Shown: positions 1-6,914 of the stretch, one piece after another | Position numbering within the stretch: the first letter of the stretch is position 1 | How the letters are laid out: the number at the start of each line of letters is the position of its first letter | DNA from: Saprospiraceae bacterium UBA7328 | GTDB lineage: Bacteria > Bacteroidota > Bacteroidia > Chitinophagales > Saprospiraceae | Direction of reading: 5' to 3' | Length of the DNA: 16,416 bases | NCBI GenBank assembly: GCA_002471345.1 | Contig: DKPS01000032.1 | Span: 1-16,416, forward strand | The notes under the pieces: generated by a model | What the model was told of the DNA's origin: nothing | Database searches by the model: none | Seen by the model: the letters and a program-made list of their open reading frames with translations, nothing else | Position numbers and translations under genes: made by a program

Positions 1-28
1 TTTAATACTTAGTCAACAGGCTCACTTG

Positions 29-37
29 TTAGCACTC
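29..37 (+). promoter_or_regulatory. Left half-site identical to CIRCE (TTAGCACTC)
   Basis: TTAGCACTC is exactly the left arm of the CIRCE operator bound by HrcA (TTAGCACTC-N9-GAGTGCTAA). The matching right arm lies at 953-961 in the correct order and orientation, but 915 bp away instead of 9 bp. Including flanking bases the complementarity is 11 bp (27-37 against 953-963). The sequence match is certain; any regulatory role is not, because no chaperone gene or hrcA is visible in the window. It could also be the end of a small inserted element. Confidence 0.35.
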
Positions 38-110
38 GTTCTTTTGATATTTGAAGTTCAATCCTCTTTCATATAGTCATTTTTTGCGAATCGATATAGC
101 TTCTCTTTCG

Positions 111-626
111 TTAGTTTTTTAATTGTTGAATAGTAGACTTTAATTGTTCAATTTCTATCTGTTGTTCTTGTATAGCCGAAATGAGGTAAGGAATAATACT
201 TATATAATCAATAGAGAGATGCTTTTCTTTCTCCATTTGATTCTTGGCCATTTCTGATCGTAAATTTGCGGATGATCTTATTAGGTTTCTTCTTAATGGA
301 TTGACGCTTTCGTGAACTAATTCTGGTAGTACCTTTTGTAAGTCTTGGGCAATCAAACCAACCCTTTTACCATTTGGAAGAGATTTATATCGTCGTTTAT
401 TATACTCATAAGATTTGGGACGTAATTTCATTAATAACGGAACGACACTTTCCAAATCCTTGATGTTTTTTTTCAGTTTGAGGTCTGAGGGATTAGTAAA
501 CGTTCCAGTTACTTCTACATCACCAGTAAAGAATCCAGCATGTGTAGCATTTGCTAATACTGCAGAGTGATCTGGGCATGCTTCATCTGAACCGAACGTC
601 GCTACAACTGCCATATCATTCCCCAA
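111..626 (-). pseudogene. 3' fragment of a secreted tail-fibre/peptidase S74 chaperone-domain protein
   Basis: This fragment holds the C-terminal part of a gene whose 5' part lies at 636-923 in the same frame. A domain of the peptidase S74 / intramolecular chaperone type starts at 'SDLKLKKNIKDLE' and runs through 'LRPKSYEYN', 'GKRVGLIAQDLQKVLPELV' and 'LSIDYISIIPYLISAIQEQ'. It ends in a coiled-coil tail rich in Q, E, I and L ('IEIEQLKSTIQQLKN'). In phage tail spikes and endosialidases this domain trimerises the protein and may cleave itself off; Bacteroidota carry many short secreted proteins with it. The only starts in the fragment are TTG at 626 and an internal ATG at 614, and neither is preceded by a signal peptide, so the fragment alone would not be exported. 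The domain call is firm; calling it a broken piece is strongly supported because only three codons (D-W-S) separate it from the upstream TAA. Confidence 0.8.
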
Positions 627-635
627 ACTCCAGTC

Positions 636-923
636 TTAACCGTGAAACCAGGCCGCATACCCATCAGTGAATATAGCCGGAGAGTAGCCGCCAAAGTTTG
701 AGAAATTGAAATTTTGGGAACCAGGGCCAATTGCATTTATATGTAGTGATATACTCCCATCGTCATCGTTTGCATTGTGAACTATCCTTACCGTTGTATC
801 AGAAATGCTATTAGTTCTTTCAATGATAAGTTGTTCCTGGGCCCAAAGTGAACTTGTAACGAACATCATCAAGATAGCAAGCAATGTTGTTCGAATAGAG
901 ATGTAAGTAAATGAGATATTCAT
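636..923 (-). pseudogene. 5' fragment of the same S74-domain protein (signal peptide and N-terminal domain)
   Basis: A 95-codon reading frame starts with a clear Sec signal peptide: a short polar N-terminus, a hydrophobic stretch 'TTLLAILMMFVTSSLWA', then Gln. Cleavage after Ala at about residue 28 is likely. The mature part ('ERTNSISDTTVRIVHNAND...') resembles the variable beta-rich repeat region that precedes S74 chaperone domains in Bacteroidota proteins. Translation stops at TAA (636-638) just after 'GYAAWFHG'. The frame then continues with no shift as D-W-S-L-G-N-D-M-A-V-V into the S74 fragment at 111-626. The simplest reading is one gene of about 270 codons (111-923) with a single nonsense substitution. 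If expressed, this half would be a short secreted peptide with no chaperone. A sequencing error at the stop is the main alternative. Confidence 0.75.
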
Positions 924-952
924 AATTATAGTTAAAAAAAATCAATTTTAAT

Positions 953-961
953 GAGTGCTAA
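953..961 (+). promoter_or_regulatory. Right half-site identical to CIRCE (GAGTGCTAA)
   Basis: GAGTGCTAA is exactly the right arm of the CIRCE operator and is the partner of TTAGCACTC at 29-37. It sits about 30 bp upstream of the start of the split S74 gene, which is transcribed leftwards and lies between the two arms. As spaced here the arms could not form a normal CIRCE operator. Either an original operator was split by an insertion, or the arms are terminal inverted repeats of a cassette carrying the S74 gene. Confidence 0.35.
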
Positions 962-1283
962 CACCTTTATATCTACCATAGTGGCAGATACATTTGTTAT
1001 GTCTGTCACAATTTACGGCCCCATTACCAAATTATCCAATGGGCTTCTGACTGTTTTGTTATTAATGTATAGGAAAAGCCTCTTTAAGTAATTCCATAAA
1101 CTTTTCCTAGAAAAAAAATATCAGAAATGATTCTTGAATAGTTACAATATGTAAGATATTAACTATCCCGAAGTAATTAAATCAGACGGTATACGAAACG
1201 AGTAGATATTTTACTGGAGTTATATTCTCATCATCTTTGAAAAAAGTCAGGAGCTTAGATATGAAATTATATCAGTGATTAAT

Positions 1284-1323
1284 ATGCTAAGTAATGAGCT
1301 CACGATGTGACGACACTTAGCAT
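1284..1323. repeat. Nested inverted repeat (9-bp outer stem, 4-bp inner stem)
   Basis: ATGCTAAGT (1284-1292) is the exact reverse complement of ACTTAGCAT (1315-1323). The 22-nt loop contains a second small hairpin, TCAC-GAT-GTGA. No T-run follows on either strand, so it is not an obvious terminator. It could be a structured RNA element, a protein-binding site or a mobile-element relic. The base pairing is certain and the function unknown. Confidence 0.4.
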
Positions 1324-1378
1324 CGGACGTAGTTCTAGAAGAGGCTAGTTGATTAATCCAAAGATTGTGTAATTAACT

Positions 1379-1400
1379 AGAAGAAAGGTTTCTTCTTTTA
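1379..1400 (+). terminator. Possible weak intrinsic terminator
   Basis: AGAAGAAA (1379-1386) and TTTCTTCT (1389-1396) form a perfect inverted repeat, about 7 usable pairs with a 4-nt loop, followed directly by TTTA. The stem is AT-rich and no gene can be seen upstream on this strand, so this is a weak call. Confidence 0.2.
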
Positions 1401-1633
1401 TATCAAAAAAAAATTGAAATCTAAAAGATAACAAATGATCTCAATCCTCTTAGATCCCTTGGGTGTATGGTTTTTGTACTATTATGTATCTTTCATAAAA
1501 GTGAAATTCACATATTGTCTCATATCCTTATGAGCGTGAATCAGGTTCAATTTACAATAGGCAAAACAGTTTGAAGCTGTAGGAGGATTATCTATAGAGG
1601 GTCAAAATTTTGAAGGAACCATTAAACCAAAAC

Positions 1634-1657
1634 GAAGAGAGAATTTCTTCTCTCTTC
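1634..1657. repeat. Perfect 10-bp stem with 4-nt loop
   Basis: GAAGAGAGAA (1634-1643), loop TTTC, then TTCTCTCTTC (1648-1657) is a perfect 10-bp hairpin in the gene-poor region. The arms are purine-only and pyrimidine-only, which is also a mirror-like tract able to form unusual DNA structure. No T-run follows on the plus strand. Function unknown. Confidence 0.4.
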
Positions 1658-2114
1658 AATCTAAGGGTGTTTAAAGCACTTCCATACAATGGAAATTGCA
1701 GAAAGTGAACTCTAAGTTAATGTTTTTTATCACTAAACAATACTATTTTAACCATTTAACTTTTATCATTAATGAGGAAAGTATAAATGGATAATGGCCA
1801 AAGACTCCTTGGCTACTAAGGAGGTAAAAAAAATATAGTGGACAGAAAATCATGGCATCTCAAATAGACATGATCTTACTAAAGATTATAAGCTTTCAGA
1901 ATGCATTGTTCAAGAATAACACCTTGATCATTCTTATCGAATTGAATATTTTATCTATTCCGTAACCCGATCATCCTCTCATTTTATAAAGATTGAGCTT
2001 GAGGTCCAAATAAGTCAATTATAATAAAAAGAGAAGGCATAGAAAACAGGTAGTCCATGTACAAAAACAATGATATGGGTCTTTCAAAACGAGAAAAACT
2101 CCTTTAATGGCAAG

Positions 2115-2139
2115 TTTTCAAAATGGACTATTTTGAAAA
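2115..2139. promoter_or_regulatory. 10-bp inverted repeat upstream of the FAD oxidoreductase pair (possible operator)
   Basis: TTTTCAAAAT (2115-2124), spacer GGACT, then ATTTTGAAAA (2130-2139) is a perfect 10+10 repeat about 40 bp before the ATG at 2180. The 25-bp size and promoter-proximal position fit a dimeric repressor or activator operator better than a terminator, as no T-run follows. I could not find a convincing Bacteroidota -33/-7 pair (TTTG / TAnnTTTG) to place it precisely against a promoter. Confidence 0.4.
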
Positions 2140-2179
2140 AGCCTAAATTAGATCAGATTGTTTTACCAACTCAATCAAT

Positions 2180-3841
2180 ATGATAGATAATATTTCGGTC
2201 AATGGTGTAATTTATTGGTTACCTGCTAATAATCAAGAAGTCATTGATCTTGTGGAACAAGCTCACCAAAAAAAGGAAGTAATCTGCTTACGAGGAGCTG
2301 CACATTCATTTCCTATTATTGGCAATTTAGAGAATCAAGCTCATGATGGTAGAAAATATCGTTTCATGATGTTGTCGAAAATGGACAAAGTAGAAATAAA
2401 TCCTAGTTCTGGAATTGCTACTGTCCAAGCCGGCTGCCATCTTGGAAAAGACCCTTTTGATCCAACGGGTATTTCTTATAAGGAAAATTCATTTCTATAT
2501 CAGATCGATAAAGCAGGCTGGGCACTGTCAGATCTAGGTGGAATAATCCATCAAACCATAGGAGGATTTATGTCAACCGGGTCTTCTGGCGGGTCTACTA
2601 GATATTCCTTTGATGATCCTCTCCTCTCTATAGATATAGTTCAAATCAAAGACAATAAAGCAAGGCTAGTAACCTACAATAGACCTAAAGATGATAATCC
2701 TGATGATCCATTTTTTGGTATAGCTGTATCCATGGGCCTAATGGGTGTAATCGTAGGTATTACCGTTCAATGTGATCCAAAATTTTATATCACAGGAAGT
2801 GAAGCAATCAAAAAAACTGAGACGGTAGTGGATGAAGACATAGATGTCTTTGGAGAAGGCACTCCTTCCAAACCAAGTTTGCAAACTTTCCTTCGGGAAA
2901 CTGAGTTTACAAGGTTGATGTGGTGGCCTCAAGCTGGAGTAAACAAATTAGTCGTTTGGAAGGCAAAAAAAGCAAATGAATCTGATGCTGAAGAATACGC
3001 ATCGAAAGCGTGGGAAAAAGAAGATCCAGATAATAAAAACCCACCCAAATTAAAACCTTATCACGAAGTACCTTATATCGGAGGATCTCCTGCTCCAGCA
3101 ACTTTAGGAGCAGATTTTTTATATTCAGGAATAGGGCAATGGCCTAATTGGGTAGTGAAATTATTAGGGAATTCGTCTTTGTCTCAAGCCATTCAAATCA
3201 TTGTCAACACTTCATTCTTCCCTCTTATCCTTCCACAAATTCTTGACGTTTTTGTGGCTCTAGATAAGGATAAAGAAATACCGGGACCACAGAATTTTGC
3301 AGATATCGGATGGGAAGGGTTACCAATGGATAACCAAATGAGTGATAAACTTTTTCCAGTCAAGTTTACTGAGTTATGGATAAAAATTGAACATTCCATG
3401 GAAGTGATGAAAACACTACATGACTTTTATGCTGAAGGCTCCCAAAACACTGGAGCCTTTAGTTGTGAAATTTACGCTGCGAAGAAAAGTGATTGTTGGA
3501 TGAGCCCAGCTTATCAAACTGATGTAATACGGATAGATGTTTTTTGGTTTGGTAATGACCTTGGCGACCCAACTGTGTTTTATCAAAAATTTTGGGACTT
3601 GCTCGCACCATTTGATTTTAGGCCTCATTGGGGCAAGTATCTGCCAAAAGAGATTAACATAAAGCAAAACGAAAAAGAAACAATACCTGGATATACCTAC
3701 TTAGAACAGAGATATCCAAAGTGGCATGATTGGATGAATTTGAGATCAAAAGTTGATCCAGAGCAAGTTTTTGTAAACGAATACTGGAGAGAACATCTGG
3801 GAATTAAATGGAAAGAGGATTTGAAAATTTTCTCAGAATAA
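2180..3841 (+). CDS. VAO/PCMH-type FAD-dependent oxidoreductase, aldonolactone-oxidase-like (paralogue 1)
   Basis: This 553-residue protein has no signal peptide and is probably a cytoplasmic flavin oxidase or dehydrogenase. The N-terminal FAD domain (about residues 10-205) shows 'LRGAAHSFP', where His42 matches the histidine that links FAD covalently in aldonolactone and alditol oxidases. It also has 'HQTIGGFMSTGSSGGS' in the pyrophosphate-contact region and 'SMGLMGVIVGITVQC' closing the domain. The substrate domain carries 'MWWPQ' and ends in the ALO-type signature 'FRPHWGKYLP' (480-489), then 'RYPKWHDWMNLRSKVDPEQVF'. The family oxidises sugars, sugar lactones, polyols or, in one branch, cholesterol; the substrate here cannot be read from sequence. 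At over 550 residues it is longer than typical D-arabinonolactone oxidases (about 420-530), with an insert near residues 270-370. It is followed after 24 bp by a paralogue, so the two are probably co-transcribed. The ATG at 2180 is the natural start, since the FAD domain begins at once. Confidence 0.8.
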   Translation: MIDNISVNGVIYWLPANNQEVIDLVEQAHQKKEVICLRGAAHSFPIIGNLENQAHDGRKYRFMMLSKMDKVEINPSSGIATVQAGCHLGKDPFDPTGISYKENSFLYQIDKAGWALSDLGGIIHQTIGGFMSTGSSGGSTRYSFDDPLLSIDIVQIKDNKARLVTYNRPKDDNPDDPFFGIAVSMGLMGVIVGITVQCDPKFYITGSEAIKKTETVVDEDIDVFGEGTPSKPSLQTFLRETEFTRLMWWPQAGVNKLVVWKAKKANESDAEEYASKAWEKEDPDNKNPPKLKPYHEVPYIGGSPAPATLGADFLYSGIGQWPNWVVKLLGNSSLSQAIQIIVNTSFFPLILPQILDVFVALDKDKEIPGPQNFADIGWEGLPMDNQMSDKLFPVKFTELWIKIEHSMEVMKTLHDFYAEGSQNTGAFSCEIYAAKKSDCWMSPAYQTDVIRIDVFWFGNDLGDPTVFYQKFWDLLAPFDFRPHWGKYLPKEINIKQNEKETIPGYTYLEQRYPKWHDWMNLRSKVDPEQVFVNEYWREHLGIKWKEDLKIFSE

Positions 3842-3865
3842 CTCTTCACCAAAAAGCATTTATTT

Positions 3866-5404
3866 ATGATTAATAAAGATGAACATGGACTCTATCATCC
3901 AGGAGATGAAAAAGAGATTTGTGACTTAATTAAAACAGCCATAACTAAGAACCTAAAGGTGAGAGTAAGAGGTGCCGCTCAATCTCTCTCAGCATCAATA
4001 TCTGATGATGATGCTATAACCATGCAACTTGATAGATTTCGAGACATTCAGTTTGACACCAAAAATTACCAAGTAAAAGTTGGGGCGGGATGCAATTTTG
4101 CATTTGATCCTTTTGACCCTTCCTGTACATCAAACAAGCTGAATGGTCTGTACCGAGCTATCAACAAAAAAGGCTGGGCACTTCCAAACGTTCCTGACGC
4201 TGCGCATCAAACTATAGGCGGATTCATTAGTACTGGTAGCTCTGGTGGTACTATGACACATTCATTTGATGACTGCATAGTATCCTTAAAACTAGTAAAT
4301 GGACAAGGAGAAGCAGTCGAATATAAAAGAACAGAAAACTTAAGTGATGATTTTTTTGGAATCGGATCTTCAGTAGGACTAATGGGAGTTATCTATGAAG
4401 TCACTCTTCAGTGTGTTCCGGCCTTTAATATAATTGGAAGTGAAAAAATCACAAATGCTGAAGATGCTCCATATAATCTATTTGGAGTCGATGATGATAA
4501 TCGACCCGGACTGGTCGATTACTTTTCAAAACAAGAATATGCACGTACGTTGTGGTGGCCTTATAAGACTCTTCATCGAACAATCAATTGGAGTGCACGG
4601 CAAATGCTACCAAGAGATTTCAACGAATCAACTGCCGGAGGAAATGAATTTGAACCAAAACCATATAAACCTGTATTCCCAAAATTACTTGGTGGTAGAT
4701 ATTCTTCAGAACTAATGGCATCATCCATTTTTGGGTTTGTTTCCAGTTGGCCTGCTTGGTTCTACCCTTTATTCCCTAATGTAAATCGTCAGACTCTTGA
4801 TGGAATTGTTCAATTGGTGGATGGAATGGCGCCTCAATTGTATCCATTAATGACAGACATGTTTTTTCCTGTTAATTCAAAATCGAATCCTCCACAAGAA
4901 TTTTGGGACCACTGGTTAGGAAGCTTACCCATGGACCATTTTGAATTCAGCAATGAACTAATGAATTTGGACTACACGGAATTCTGGATTCCTATCGAAT
5001 CCAGTGAAAAAGCTATGGAAGTACTCAAAAAAGACTTTGATAATAAAGGAGAAAGCGCTACAGGGTTTTATACCATTGAAATATTGTCATCTAAAGAAAG
5101 TCCATTTTGGTTAAGCCCTGGGTATGGTCACAAATCGATAAGATTAAACTTTATGCGTTTTGCAACCGATGCTGGAAGTCCAATTGATTTTTATTATCAA
5201 TATTATCAGCTTTTCAAGGCCCATAAGATTCCATTTAGGTTGCATTTGGGTAAATATTTACCTGGCAAGGAAATTCCTATGTGGGCTAGTCATATCAGAG
5301 CCTCCTATCCCATGTTTAATGAATTTGACAAATTGCGCCAATCTATGGATCCTAATAATTTATTCTTAACCAAGTATTGGTCTGAATATTTGTTATTGAC
5401 TTAA
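3866..5404 (+). CDS. VAO/PCMH-type FAD-dependent oxidoreductase, aldonolactone-oxidase-like (paralogue 2, no flavin-linking His)
   Basis: This 512-residue protein is clearly paralogous to its upstream neighbour along its whole length. Shared blocks include 'KKGWALPNVPDAAHQTIGGF', 'STGSSGGT', 'SVGLMGVIYEVTLQC', 'LWWP', 'SPGYGHKSIRLNF' and 'HLGKYLPGKEIP'. The main difference is at the flavin-attachment site: 'VRGAAQSLS' has Gln39 where paralogue 1 has His42. The C-terminal signature also changes from RPHWGK to RLHLGK (458-463). Loss of the His does not prove inactivity: plant galactonolactone dehydrogenase lacks it, binds FAD non-covalently and acts as a dehydrogenase. The reading frame is intact and conserved, so the protein is probably functional, either as a non-covalent flavoprotein or as a partner subunit. 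It starts 24 bp after paralogue 1 ends. Substrate unknown. Confidence 0.78.
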   Translation: MINKDEHGLYHPGDEKEICDLIKTAITKNLKVRVRGAAQSLSASISDDDAITMQLDRFRDIQFDTKNYQVKVGAGCNFAFDPFDPSCTSNKLNGLYRAINKKGWALPNVPDAAHQTIGGFISTGSSGGTMTHSFDDCIVSLKLVNGQGEAVEYKRTENLSDDFFGIGSSVGLMGVIYEVTLQCVPAFNIIGSEKITNAEDAPYNLFGVDDDNRPGLVDYFSKQEYARTLWWPYKTLHRTINWSARQMLPRDFNESTAGGNEFEPKPYKPVFPKLLGGRYSSELMASSIFGFVSSWPAWFYPLFPNVNRQTLDGIVQLVDGMAPQLYPLMTDMFFPVNSKSNPPQEFWDHWLGSLPMDHFEFSNELMNLDYTEFWIPIESSEKAMEVLKKDFDNKGESATGFYTIEILSSKESPFWLSPGYGHKSIRLNFMRFATDAGSPIDFYYQYYQLFKAHKIPFRLHLGKYLPGKEIPMWASHIRASYPMFNEFDKLRQSMDPNNLFLTKYWSEYLLLT

Positions 5405-5514
5405 TTGCGTATTTTGTAACATTTGAAGACTTAATTTAAACACCTATTAGTAGCTTCTTTCAGATATTCGGCAAATACTGGAATGCCTTGATTAGCATCG
5501 GGGTTAAAGAAGAT

Positions 5515-6702
5515 ATGTCGGATAGGCTTGTTAAGAGGATTCGACTACTCAATGGAATCAGTTTATACGCAGCCATTGTCTTTTTAGGATTTTCCCTTGC
5601 CTATATCGACCTTTCTTTTAGCGCAACGTTTTACGAAAGCAGCGTTGCGATGTTTCTTTACTTAACTACCATATTGATAAATAAACTAGGGTCTTATCAT
5701 TTTGCCAGAGTTTTTTTCATACTTTTTAATGCCATATTATTTTCCTATTTCGCTGTTGCCCATGGTGAAGCAGATGGAGCTGAATATTTATTGTTTTGCT
5801 CAAGTGTGGGCTCAATGTTATTCTTTGAAAGATTTAGCACTATCAGCTTTTTTTTCCTTTTTAATATCGCTGCATTTTGGCTAGCCAAATATTTATTCGG
5901 AATTGTGGAACCATTTGCGGCTGCTGCTGGGGACAACCTTTATATTGAAAATCATGTATTTACATTTCTAGGATTATTCATGATTGTCTATTTTTTTAAA
6001 GCTGAGAATCAAAGGAAAGAAAGAGAATTGGCAGATAAGAATAAAATTTTGAGCCTAGAGAAAGCAAAATCCGATGGTTTATTACTCAACATTCTTCCTG
6101 CCGACATAGCTGAAGAGTTAAAAGAAAGTGGAAAAATAAAACCAAGACATTTTGAAGAGGTCGCTGTACTATTTACTGATTTCAAGTCTTTTACCAAAGT
6201 GTCTGAAACCATGTCAGCTGAAGATCTGGTAGCCGAATTAAATAGTTGTTTTACAGCATTTGATATTATTATAAGCAAATATGAAATCGAAAAAATAAAA
6301 ACCATTGGTGATTCATATATGTGTGCTTTAGGGTTAAGAAAAGAGTCCAATTTTGATCCTTCACAAATCATAATGGCGAGTATTGAAATGCAACAGCATA
6401 TTGATAAAATTAGAACACAAAACATCAAAGCCAATAAACCATTCTTTGAGATGAGACTTGGTATTCATTCTGGCCCAGTTGTAGCAGGAATTGTTGGTCA
6501 AGATAAATTTGCATATGACATTTGGGGTGACACCGTGAATATTGCTTCTAGAATGGAATCAGCCTGTGAAGTAGATAAAATCAACATCTCCCAACAACTT
6601 TATAATTTGATCAAGGATAAATTTATATGTACTCCAAGAGGAAACATTAGCATAAAGAATAAAGGTGAAATAAGCATGTATTTCGTAGAAGGCCCATTGT
6701 AG
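5515..6702 (+). CDS. Membrane-bound class III adenylate cyclase
   Basis: This protein makes cAMP from ATP at the inner membrane. The first half has about six hydrophobic segments ('LYAAIVFLGFSLAY', 'VAMFLYLTTILI', 'FFILFNAILFSYFAV', 'LLFCSSVGSMLFF', 'FFFLFNIAAFWLA', 'FLGLFMIVYFF'). A helical linker ('ENQRKERELADKNKIL... LLLNILPADIAEELK') follows, then the class III catalytic domain. Counting from ATG 5515, the metal aspartates are Asp222 ('LFTDFKSFTK') and Asp266 ('KTIGDSYM'). Adenine-selecting residues are Lys262 and Asp335 ('YDIWG'), and transition-state residues are Asn342 and Arg346 ('TVNIASRM'). All are present, so it should be active and ATP-specific rather than a guanylate cyclase. A TTG at 5488 would add nine residues; I prefer ATG 5515 because it puts 'SDRLVKRIR' directly before the first membrane segment. 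It lies about 110 bp after the FAD gene pair and may be read through from it. Confidence 0.88.
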   Translation: MSDRLVKRIRLLNGISLYAAIVFLGFSLAYIDLSFSATFYESSVAMFLYLTTILINKLGSYHFARVFFILFNAILFSYFAVAHGEADGAEYLLFCSSVGSMLFFERFSTISFFFLFNIAAFWLAKYLFGIVEPFAAAAGDNLYIENHVFTFLGLFMIVYFFKAENQRKERELADKNKILSLEKAKSDGLLLNILPADIAEELKESGKIKPRHFEEVAVLFTDFKSFTKVSETMSAEDLVAELNSCFTAFDIIISKYEIEKIKTIGDSYMCALGLRKESNFDPSQIIMASIEMQQHIDKIRTQNIKANKPFFEMRLGIHSGPVVAGIVGQDKFAYDIWGDTVNIASRMESACEVDKINISQQLYNLIKDKFICTPRGNISIKNKGEISMYFVEGPL

Positions 6703-6741
6703 ATAAATATTATCTTTCTACTAAATCATATTAATTCTTCG

Positions 6742-6770
6742 ATCCTCGCTTCATCGGATGAATGAGGGAT
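6742..6770 (+). other. Imperfect hairpin after the adenylate cyclase gene
   Basis: A 6-bp core stem (TTCATC-G-GATGAA) is extended by an outer ATCCTC/GAGGGAT pairing with a small internal loop and a bulge. It lies about 40 bp after the cyclase stop and 145 bp before the symporter start. It could help end the upstream transcript, but no T-run follows. The rest of the 212-bp gap shows no gene and no clear promoter motif. Confidence 0.25.
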
Positions 6771-6914
6771 GTAAGTTCAAGAAAGAATCACAATGTTTCG
6801 TTGAAAATGATCATTGATTTGATACAAGTAATCTACATCTATGAATAAATACTCCACTTGGGTTTCTACTTTTTAAAAATCATTCCCTAAGTTTAAAGAA
6901 ATAGAAAAGCTTCT

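Larger units (their letters stand above)
924..2179. other. Gene-poor intergenic region rich in inverted repeats
   Basis: These 1256 bp hold no reading frame I can support. The sequence is very AT-rich with stops in all frames. It contains several perfect inverted repeats: 9 bp at 1070-1078/1101-1109, 9 bp at 1284-1292/1315-1323, 8 bp at 1379-1386/1389-1396 and 10 bp at 1634-1643/1648-1657. There is also an 8-bp stem with one G-U pair at 1805-1812/1816-1823, and a 10-bp repeat at 2115-2124/2130-2139. Short coding-like stretches (1530-1574; 1561-1674; 1796-2030 interrupted by stops) match nothing I recognise and may be relics of decayed genes. Confidence 0.6.

Noticed and set aside
1070..1109. 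9-bp inverted repeat with a 22-nt loop as a terminator for the S74 gene
   Set aside because: It lies upstream of that gene's start, not downstream, and no T-run follows on either strand.
1467..1674. Two overlapping coding-like stretches in different frames (1467-1574 and 1561-1674) that could be one frameshifted small gene
   Set aside because: The translated sequence resembles no family I know, the junction is arbitrary and the second part overlaps a perfect hairpin. Coding status cannot be supported.
1817..1872. AAGGAGGT followed by a GTG, looking like a strong ribosome binding site and start
   Set aside because: The frame closes after nine codons, the purine motif is half of a hairpin (1805-1823), and the other genes here do not use Shine-Dalgarno sequences.
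1796..2030. Coding-like frame with several internal stops before the first FAD oxidoreductase
   Set aside because: Stops occur every 20-40 codons and no motif is recognisable. It could be a relic, but the evidence is no better than chance in AT-rich DNA.
6009..6434. 141-codon minus-strand open frame inside the adenylate cyclase gene
   Set aside because: It lies wholly within a clearly conserved catalytic domain on the plus strand, and its own translation has no recognisable features.
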